NCBI GenBank assembly: GCA_947258625.1
Contig: CAMYJN010000004.1
Location: 1 to 19,721, forward strand
Length of the DNA: 19,721 nt
Direction of reading: 5' to 3'
Source: an uncultured Polyangiaceae bacterium
GTDB lineage: Bacteria; Myxococcota_A; Polyangia; Polyangiales; Houyiibacteriaceae
Numbering within the stretch: position 1 is the first letter of the stretch; every line of letters starts with the position of its first letter. Below, piece by piece: positions 14,494 through 19,721 of the stretch. The position numbers and the translations under genes are program-made. A model generated the notes under the pieces. That model was not told the DNA's origin, made no database searches, and saw nothing but the letters and a program-made list of their open reading frames with translations.

Positions 14494-15837
14494 TCAGCCG
14501 GCCGCTCCCGCGTCTTCGTTCCCCAAGTCCGGGAAGTAACGATCGACGAGGTCTTGCTTCATGAGAAGCTCGTGCGGCTCGAAGCACTCGGCCAGCGTGT
14601 GCCAACTCAGATCGAGCGCCTGCAACAGGGGCAACGAGACGTTGACGTCCATGAACCGGCGCCGAAACAGCTCCCCGAACTTGAGGAGCTTCATGTCGAA
14701 GTCCGATAGCTCGAACGCCATGGCCTGCTTTTGCTCTGCCTCCCGCGCAGCGGCGTAGAAGCGGACCATGGTGTTCATGATCTGACCGTGATCCTCCCGC
14801 GTGGCCTTCCCCACGACATGCTGTTTTAGGCGCGACAGCGAGCCGAACGGGTCGATGACCCGATCATGCAAATAGAACTGGCCCTCGGTGATGTACCCGG
14901 TGTTGTCCGGCACCGGATGGGTCACGTCGTTGCCCGGCATGGTGGTGACCGTGAGGATGGTGACCGAGCCCGCCCCTTTGAAGTCGCACGCTTTCTCGTA
15001 CCGCCGGGCGAGCTGTGTATAAAGGTCGCCCAAGTAGCCCCTGGTCGCCGGGATGCGGGCCTGAGACACGCCGATCTCCTTCATGGCATCGGCATAAGCC
15101 GTCATATCCGTCATCAGCACCAGGACGCGTTTGGACTGCTCCATGGCGAATCGCTCGGCAACCGCCAAAGCCATGTCCGGAACCAACAGCCGTTCGATGA
15201 TCGGATCGGAAGCCAAGTTCACGTACATGACAGTGCGGTGGGAGACCCCGTTTTCCTCGAAGGCGGTCTTGAAGAAGTGGAAATCGTCGAAGATCAGTCC
15301 CAAGCCCGCGAAGACCACGATGTCGGCGTCTGCCTGGAAGCCAATGCGCGCCAAAAGGGCATTGTAGGGCTCACCTGCCACCGAGAAGATCGGGATCTTT
15401 TGACTCTCCACCAAGCTGTTGAAGAGATCGATCATAGGGACTTCGGTCTCGATCATCTTCGATGGCATCACGCGCATCATGGGGTTCACGGTGGGGCCCG
15501 CCACCGGGATGGTCTCCTCTGCATCGAGCGGCGGCTTGCCGTCGATCACCTCGCCCGAGCCTCGGAAGATTCGACCTAAAATGTGGTTGGAGTAGACCAC
15601 CTGCTGGGGATGTCCGAGGAAACGAACTCGGGCATCGGTCGAGATACCCTTGCCGCCCGAGAACACCTGGAGGCTGGCGATGTCTTGCTTCAGCTCGACG
15701 ACACTGGCGCTGGACACCTCGCCACCGAGGTTCTCCACCACCGCAAGGTCCCCGAGAGCTACGCCTCTAGCGCGTACTCGGATGACGTCGCCAATGATGT
15801 CTAAAACGCTGGTGTGCCGGACGAGAGTGTCGAGCAT
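14494..15837 (-). CDS. atpB: V/A-type ATPase regulatory subunit B
   Basis: Subunit B is the non-catalytic nucleotide-site subunit that alternates with A in the head. The product is about 447 residues. It has the N-terminal barrel, the PMIDLFNSLVESQKIPIFS segment, SVAGEPYNALLARI in place of a Walker A loop (normal for B), VLVLMTDMTAYADAMKEI, and the highly conserved TMPGNDVTHPVPDNTGYITEG stretch (cited here as two parts: TMPGNDVTHP, then VPDNTGYITEG). I chose the ATG at 15837 over an in-frame ATG at 15882. A GAGGT lies five bases upstream of 15837, nothing comparable precedes 15882, and homologues of the Chlamydia class begin at this point. It is the first gene of the operon, 144 bases downstream of the aldehyde dehydrogenase stop. 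Confidence 0.95.
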   Translation of the reverse strand: MLDTLVRHTSVLDIIGDVIRVRARGVALGDLAVVENLGGEVSSASVVELKQDIASLQVFSGGKGISTDARVRFLGHPQQVVYSNHILGRIFRGSGEVIDGKPPLDAEETIPVAGPTVNPMMRVMPSKMIETEVPMIDLFNSLVESQKIPIFSVAGEPYNALLARIGFQADADIVVFAGLGLIFDDFHFFKTAFEENGVSHRTVMYVNLASDPIIERLLVPDMALAVAERFAMEQSKRVLVLMTDMTAYADAMKEIGVSQARIPATRGYLGDLYTQLARRYEKACDFKGAGSVTILTVTTMPGNDVTHPVPDNTGYITEGQFYLHDRVIDPFGSLSRLKQHVVGKATREDHGQIMNTMVRFYAAAREAEQKQAMAFELSDFDMKLLKFGELFRRRFMDVNVSLPLLQALDLSWHTLAECFEPHELLMKQDLVDRYFPDLGNEDAGAAG

Positions 15838-15842
15838 CGATG

Positions 15843-15847
15843 ACCTC
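15843..15847 (-). promoter_or_regulatory. Shine-Dalgarno that favours the inner atpB start
   Basis: On the minus strand this reads GAGGT, five bases before the ATG at 15837. The alternative ATG at 15882 has no such element, so this site decides the start of subunit B. Confidence 0.55.
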
Positions 15848-15981
15848 GTAAGGTAGGAAGGCTTGGGAGGAGTTGGGGCCATCTAAGCAGATGGGCGCCG
15901 CAGGGCAAGACGCATTCGAAGAACTTGGAGCATCCGACCGAGCCTGCCCGAAGCCACGACGCGTTTGGGAGCCTCGATGGC
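15848..15981 (-). promoter_or_regulatory. Leader region of the V-ATPase operon with a weak promoter candidate
   Basis: This gap lies between the aldehyde dehydrogenase stop and the first ATPase gene, and is the only sizeable non-coding stretch from which the operon could be driven. On the minus strand TTGCCC (about 15906-15911) is followed by TAGATG (about 15878-15883) at roughly 17-base or slightly larger spacing. This is a poor sigma-70 match that would put the transcript start between the two possible atpB start codons. No convincing hairpin-plus-T-run terminator for the upstream gene is visible, so read-through from the dehydrogenase is possible. Confidence 0.3.
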
Positions 15982-17430
15982 TCAGTCCAGCGCGACCGTG
16001 ACGCTCTTGAGCTCGGTCCAGTCCTCGAGCCCGTGCCGGCTTCCTTCTCTGCCGAGGCCGCTCTCCTTCCAACCGCCGAAGGGGACCTCGGCGGTACTGA
16101 CGAGCCCGGTGTTGACGCCGACCATGCCGGCCTCGAGCGCCTCGTATCCGCGAACGAGGCGACTGAAGTCGCGTCCGTAGAGGTATGCGATCAAACCCGC
16201 CGGCGTCCCGTTGGCCAGCGCCATCCCTTCCGCGTCGCTCCCGAAACGCGTGAGCGGCGCCACCGGTCCGAACACCTCCTCCCGGCTAATTCGCATGTCT
16301 GCGCTGACATCTTCGAGCAAGGTCGGCGTGAAGAACGTGCCCTCGGCTTCGGCTTGGCCGCCCCCGACCGTCGCGCGCGCACCGGCGTCGCCGGCGTCCG
16401 CGACGAGGCCCTGAACTTTCTCCAAGGCTCGGCGATCGATGAGTGGCCCGATTTGCACGCCGGGCTCGAGGCCTGGGCCGACCCGCAGTGCCACGATCGC
16501 CTCCGCGAGGGCGTCTCGAAAGCGCTCGTAGATGCCGTCCTGAACCAGGATGCGATTGGCGGCGACGCAGGTCTGACCCGCGTTTCGAAACTTTGCGATG
16601 AGGCAACCAGCCACCGCGGCATCCACATCCGCGTCGTCGAGCACCACGAAAGGCGCGTTTCCGCCGAGCTCTAGGCTCACCCGCTTCACCGTCGAGGCCG
16701 ACGCTTCGAGGAGCTTCTTTCCGACAGCGGTCGAACCGGTGAAGCTGAGCCTGCGCACCCTGGCGTCCGCGATCAGTGCGGCACCAAGGTCGGCAGCGTC
16801 GTCACGGTCCCCGGTCAAGACGCTGAACGCGCCGGCGGGGATGCCCGCTTGTTCCGCGATGGCTGCAAGGGCCAGTGCAGAGAGTGGGGTCGCCTCAGCC
16901 GGCTTGAGAATCACCGGGCAGCCCGCCGCGAGCGCGGGTCCGAGCTTTCTGGTGATCATCGCGCAGGGAAAGTTCCAGGGTGTGATCGCGACCCCGACTC
17001 CCACAGGCTGCCGGAGGACGAAGACGCGCCCGTGGGCCGATGGTGCAGGGATGGTCTCCCCATAGATTCGTCGAGCCTCCTCCGCGAACCAGGTCAAAAA
17101 CGATGCGGCGTAGCGGATTTCAGCGCGTGCCTCGGCAAGGGGTTTGCCCTGCTCACGGGTGAGCAACGTAGCCAGCTCTTCTTCACGGCGCTCCATACTG
17201 CACGCCATGCGGTGAAGAGGCGCGGCCCGGTCGATCGCGGATAGGCTCCGCCATTGCTCGAAAACGCCGGACGCGGCATCGACCGCGGCGCGCGCTTCTT
17301 CGGAGCCACAGCGAGGCACGCGGCCGACGCGCTCTCCCGTTGCAGGATCCAACACGTCCAGATGCGTCCCCGTCTCGACCCACTCGCCCGCGATGTAGGC
17401 GCGCCTGCGGATCAGCGCGACCTCGCTCAT
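15982..17430 (-). CDS. gabD: NAD(P)-dependent succinate-semialdehyde dehydrogenase (GabD-like)
   Basis: This aldehyde dehydrogenase oxidises succinate semialdehyde (or a similar short aldehyde acid) to succinate with NAD(P)+. The 482 residues equal the length of E. coli GabD. The catalytic positions coincide in number: Asn153 in ITPWNFP, Lys176 in LKPAEATP, Glu254 in LELGGNAP and the nucleophile Cys288 in FRNAGQTC. The C-terminal PFGGWKESGLGREG segment is also typical. The residue two after the nucleophile is Ala290, where E. coli and human SSADH have a second Cys, so no redox disulfide can form there. The ATG at 17430 was chosen because a perfect GGAGGT lies eight bases upstream. An earlier in-frame GTG at 17439 overlaps that site. 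It diverges from the haloalkane dehalogenase gene, which raises the possibility that its true substrate is an aldehyde from dehalogenated compounds. Confidence 0.92.
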   Translation of the reverse strand: MSEVALIRRRAYIAGEWVETGTHLDVLDPATGERVGRVPRCGSEEARAAVDAASGVFEQWRSLSAIDRAAPLHRMACSMERREEELATLLTREQGKPLAEARAEIRYAASFLTWFAEEARRIYGETIPAPSAHGRVFVLRQPVGVGVAITPWNFPCAMITRKLGPALAAGCPVILKPAEATPLSALALAAIAEQAGIPAGAFSVLTGDRDDAADLGAALIADARVRRLSFTGSTAVGKKLLEASASTVKRVSLELGGNAPFVVLDDADVDAAVAGCLIAKFRNAGQTCVAANRILVQDGIYERFRDALAEAIVALRVGPGLEPGVQIGPLIDRRALEKVQGLVADAGDAGARATVGGGQAEAEGTFFTPTLLEDVSADMRISREEVFGPVAPLTRFGSDAEGMALANGTPAGLIAYLYGRDFSRLVRGYEALEAGMVGVNTGLVSTAEVPFGGWKESGLGREGSRHGLEDWTELKSVTVALD

Positions 17431-17437
17431 TCGGCTC

Positions 17438-17443
17438 ACCTCC
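17438..17443 (-). promoter_or_regulatory. Perfect Shine-Dalgarno for the gabD-like gene
   Basis: Read on the minus strand this is GGAGGT, correctly spaced for the ATG at 17430. It overlaps the alternative GTG at 17439, which can therefore be excluded as a start. Confidence 0.75.
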
Positions 17444-17470
17444 TTTTGTCCTGGACGCTACCATAGGTGG

Positions 17471-17487
17471 CCCGGTCAAGGACCGGG
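17471..17487. promoter_or_regulatory. Perfect inverted repeat between divergent gabD and dehalogenase genes
   Basis: CCCGGTC and GACCGGG (7 bp each, perfect) flank a 3-base centre AAG. The site lies in the 99-base gap between the two divergent start codons, 41 bases from one and 43 from the other, and next to a possible minus-strand -10 (TATGGT). No T run follows on either strand, so a dimeric repressor operator is more likely than a terminator. No regulator gene is visible nearby. Confidence 0.45.
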
Positions 17488-17529
17488 ATGTGATGGATTC
17501 TTGCAGCGACCTGAGGTAACTGCTTGGCG

Positions 17530-18546
17530 ATGAAGGCACTGCGCACGCCCGACGATCGCTTCGGCGACCTTCCCGACTTTCCCTACGAGCCTCGGTACAC
17601 CGAGGTTCCTGACGGGGACGGTGGCGTACTCCGCATCCACCACATCGACGAAGGCCCAGCCGACGGTCCGATTGTCCTCTGCATGCACGGCCAACCGACG
17701 TGGAGCTTTCTCTATCGCCGCATGATCCCAACCCTGGTGGACGCCGGGCTCCGTGTCGTCGCTCCGGACCTCGTCGGGTTCGGTCGCTCGGACAAGCCTG
17801 CTGAGCGCGAGGACTTCAGCTACAACGGACAGGTCGCTTGGATGAACGCTTGGCTAATCGCCAACGAACTTCGAGGCATCACGTTCGTCGGGCAGGATTG
17901 GGGCGGGTTGATCGGATTGCGTCTCGTGGCCGAGAACCCCGAGCGCTTCGATCGGGTCGTCATCTCGAATACGGGGCTTCCTCTTCCTCGAGCCCTCCCC
18001 CAAGATCGTATCGACGCGGTGAAGGAGTTTCGGGCCAACGCACCGACGCCATCGATGTCCGAGATGCGCAGGGCCCTCAGCGGTCGTTTGTCCGTACCCA
18101 ACGAGCTCCGCTTCGCCTATTGGCAGAAGTGGACCTGGGAGACCGTCGACATCCCGGTCGCGATGATCATCGCGGGCACCATGCGAGACGCTCCCTTGTC
18201 TCCGAGAGAGCTGGCGGCCTACGACGCGCCATTCCCCGACGCCTCGTACAAGATGGGCCCGCGCGCAATGCCAAGCCTCGTCCCCACCCTCCCCGACGAC
18301 CCAGCGCTTCCCGCGCAGGCCGCGGCGTGGAAGGTGTTCTCCGAGTGGAGGAAGCCGTTCTTGTGCGCGTTCACCGACGATGATCCGGTCACCAAGGGTG
18401 GGGACGTCCCGTTTCGTGAGAAAGTACCGGGGGCGGCCGGGCAACCGCACACCACGATCGAGGGAGGCGGCCACTTCCTGCAAGAGACCCGAGCCGAGGA
18501 GTTCACCCGGGTGATCATCGAAGCGATCCATCGCTCGAACCCTTAA
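17530..18546 (+). CDS. dhmA: Haloalkane dehalogenase, subfamily I (DhmA/DhlA-like)
   Basis: This 338-residue alpha/beta-hydrolase cleaves carbon-halogen bonds hydrolytically, giving an alcohol, halide and a proton. Subfamily I features are all present. The HGQPTWSFLYRRMIP motif (53-67) supplies the oxyanion region. The nucleophile is Asp123 in GQDWGG. The halide-binding pair is Trp124 and Trp198 in the cap (FAYWQKW), equivalent to W125 and W175 of DhlA. The catalytic acid is Asp285 in FTDDDPVTKGG, after strand beta-7, and the base is His315 in GGGHFLQE. The YDAPFPDASY cap segment is also typical. The N-terminus KALRTPDDRF matches relatives starting at the ATG at 17530. A TTG at 17524 has a better-spaced GAGG and is an alternative that adds two residues. 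It is probably cytoplasmic, as no signal peptide is visible. It diverges from gabD and is followed by a flavoprotein on the same strand. Confidence 0.93.
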   Translation: MKALRTPDDRFGDLPDFPYEPRYTEVPDGDGGVLRIHHIDEGPADGPIVLCMHGQPTWSFLYRRMIPTLVDAGLRVVAPDLVGFGRSDKPAEREDFSYNGQVAWMNAWLIANELRGITFVGQDWGGLIGLRLVAENPERFDRVVISNTGLPLPRALPQDRIDAVKEFRANAPTPSMSEMRRALSGRLSVPNELRFAYWQKWTWETVDIPVAMIIAGTMRDAPLSPRELAAYDAPFPDASYKMGPRAMPSLVPTLPDDPALPAQAAAWKVFSEWRKPFLCAFTDDDPVTKGGDVPFREKVPGAAGQPHTTIEGGGHFLQETRAEEFTRVIIEAIHRSNP

Positions 18547-18566
18547 ACGGACGAAGCGAGTCCAAA

Positions 18567-18596
18567 TCTCCATGTGGTCTCCATGGCTTCTCCAAG
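18567..18596 (+). repeat. Three direct repeats at 11-bp spacing upstream of the flavoprotein gene
   Basis: TCTCCATG occurs at 18567 and 18578, and TCTCCAAG at 18589, each exactly 11 bases apart; a degenerate TCTCTTAG follows at 18599. Helically phased direct repeats of this period are how OmpR/PhoB-type response regulators bind. The array sits 20 bases after the dehalogenase stop and about 70 bases before the next start codon, where an activator site for the flavoprotein gene would lie. Confidence 0.4.
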
Positions 18597-18667
18597 TCTC
18601 TCTTAGCCATTTCCGCCAGCCTAGGAAGGTATCGAAGAAGAGCGCGAGCTCGGAACAGGAGGCGGAG

Positions 18668-19721
18668 ATGGAAAATGGCGGAGATAGATACGATGTCGTC
18701 GTCGTGGGGGGCCGGGTTGCGGGCGCATCCGTTGCAATGCTGCTGGCTAGGGCTGGCCACCGCGTGGCGATCGTGGATCGCGCGCGCCTTCCGAGCGATA
18801 CCCTCTCGACCCACAACATTTGGCAAGCCGGGAGCATCCAACTGAGACGCTGGGGCTTGCTCGAGAAGGTGATCGCCACGGGTGCGCCCGCATCCACAGA
18901 GGTTCACAATACGGTCGACGGGGCTTGCGTGACGATACCGCTCCCTCCCGTCGGCGGCGTACACGCACTGTACGGCCCTCGCCGTAACATCTTGGACCCC
19001 ATCGTACTGCATGCGGCAGAAGAAGCGGGCGCCTCTTTTTACGATCGGCTTGTCGTGACAGGAGTCAGCCGCGACTCGACTGGCCGAGTTGACGGAATCA
19101 TCGGTCACGACCCTATGGGCAAGCGCATTGGTTTGCGAGCTCGCTACGTCGTGGGCGCCGATGGATGGCGTTCGCGCATTGCAAGAGAGGTCGGTGCGCG
19201 CGATTACAACACCCGCCCGATCACCAACGCGATTCACTACGCCTACTGGAAGGGCCTCGACCACCGCGGGACGGAGTTCTGGTTTCGCACTTCGGGTGTC
19301 ATGGCAGGCGTGTTTCCCACCAACGGGGGCGCCTGCGTGTATGTGAACTGCCGATCCGATCGCGCCGACGCGTTGTGGGCGAATCTTCAAAGAGAGTATC
19401 TTTGCTTTCTCGACGAGGCGGCGCCGGAACTTCGGGAGCGTCTGCGGTCGGCCAGGCAAACGTGCCGAGTACGAGCTACCCGCGGGCTACCAGGTTTCTT
19501 TCGCAAGCCGTACGGGCCCGGGTGGGTGCTGGTCGGAGATGCAGGACACACCAAAGACCCGGTCAGCGCGAACGGCATCAGCAATGCGTTTCGCGATGCG
19601 GAGCTTGCCGCCCGTGCCATCGATCAGGCGCTTCGCGACGCACCGGAGAACGACGCGTTTGCGCACTACCACACCCAACGCGACTCCATGTCGAAAGACC
19701 TCTATGAGATCACATCAGAAA
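18668..19721 (+). CDS. FAD-dependent oxidoreductase, PHBH/geranylgeranyl-reductase-like (runs off the right edge)
   Basis: The reading frame stays open from the ATG at 18668 to the end of the window, giving at least 351 residues. An excellent GGAGG lies five bases before the start. The protein is a group-A-type flavoprotein: an N-terminal Rossmann motif at residues 9-21 (YDVVVVGGRVAGAS, with Arg16 replacing the middle Gly of GxGxxG, as is common in this branch), the ribose-binding acidic residue at Asp37 (VDR), the DG motif at 163-168 (GADGWR), and the GD motif at 288-300 (LVGDAGHTKDPVSANG). Such enzymes hydroxylate aromatic compounds or reduce double bonds; substrate cannot be told. No signal peptide is seen. 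It lies 121 bases downstream of the dehalogenase in the same direction. The C-terminus and stop codon are outside the window. Confidence 0.85.
   Translation, partial: MENGGDRYDVVVVGGRVAGASVAMLLARAGHRVAIVDRARLPSDTLSTHNIWQAGSIQLRRWGLLEKVIATGAPASTEVHNTVDGACVTIPLPPVGGVHALYGPRRNILDPIVLHAAEEAGASFYDRLVVTGVSRDSTGRVDGIIGHDPMGKRIGLRARYVVGADGWRSRIAREVGARDYNTRPITNAIHYAYWKGLDHRGTEFWFRTSGVMAGVFPTNGGACVYVNCRSDRADALWANLQREYLCFLDEAAPELRERLRSARQTCRVRATRGLPGFFRKPYGPGWVLVGDAGHTKDPVSANGISNAFRDAELAARAIDQALRDAPENDAFAHYHTQRDSMSKDLYEITSE

Noticed and set aside
14866..15579. A 237-codon frame antisense to atpB
   Set aside because: It mirrors conserved atpB codons and its His/Asp/Arg-rich product shows no family features.
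15925..16674. A 249-codon frame antisense to the gabD-like gene
   Set aside because: The opposite strand has every aldehyde dehydrogenase catalytic motif, so this frame is a shadow.
17854..18897. A 347-codon minus-strand frame over the dehalogenase and flavoprotein starts
   Set aside because: It crosses two genes with clear catalytic motifs and strong ribosome-binding sites on the plus strand; no domain is visible in it.
18515..19459. A 314-codon minus-strand frame over the flavoprotein
   Set aside because: The plus strand carries FAD motifs (Rossmann, DG, GD) in one uninterrupted frame; the minus-strand product has no recognisable features.
1..19721. Search by eye for tRNA, rRNA, CRISPR arrays, insertion sequences, attachment sites and toxin-antitoxin or defence genes
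   Set aside because: Nothing convincing was seen; the window is almost fully occupied by ordinary protein-coding genes.

Overview
The window is GC-rich, densely packed DNA from a Gram-negative bacterium. G/C-ending codons dominate every gene, and there is a DUF481 outer-membrane barrel and a two-gene RND efflux module. A bacterial-type V/A-ATPase in such a genome, next to a haloalkane dehalogenase, would fit an environmental lineage such as Myxococcota or another former deltaproteobacterial group. That placement is a guess from gene content; no rRNA or marker phylogeny is available here. I saw no tRNA, rRNA, CRISPR array, insertion sequence or integrase. No gene-free stretch is longer than about 170 bases.

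Left part (1-4100), housekeeping and orphan genes: an unrecognised gene (63-614, +) whose stop codon directly abuts the stop of a convergent YciO/TsaC-family gene (615-1214, -). A second unrecognised gene (1308-1814, +) follows. Then come apaG and a 3-methyladenine DNA glycosylase gene, overlapping by 4 bases on the minus strand, and a DUF481 outer-membrane protein (2886-4097, -).

Middle left (4098-8490): a 169-base divergent promoter region with a good sigma-70-like promoter drives an RND adaptor and an RND inner-membrane transporter on the plus strand. No TolC-type outer-membrane channel gene is in view.

Centre (8454-15837, minus strand): a complete, tightly coupled V/A-type ATPase operon, transcribed B-D-I-K-E-DUF2764-A. 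The order I know for bacterial clusters of this class (Chlamydia type) is E-DUF2764-A-B-D-I-K. This operon is therefore a circular permutation with the breakpoint between A and B, and A is last. The 3' end of A overlaps the 3' end of the RND transporter gene by 37 bases. Classical C, F and G/H subunit genes are absent from the cluster. The c-ring subunit K carries Ser, Gln, Gln and Glu at the positions that bind sodium in Enterococcus hirae NtpK, so sodium coupling is plausible.

Right part (15982-19721), catabolic: a GabD-like succinate-semialdehyde dehydrogenase (-) diverges from a subfamily-I haloalkane dehalogenase (+), with a perfect 7-bp inverted repeat between them. A FAD-dependent oxidoreductase (18668 to beyond the right edge, +) follows, preceded by three direct repeats at 11-bp spacing. 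Dehalogenation, aldehyde oxidation and flavin oxidation could form one degradative function, but this is inferred from adjacency only.
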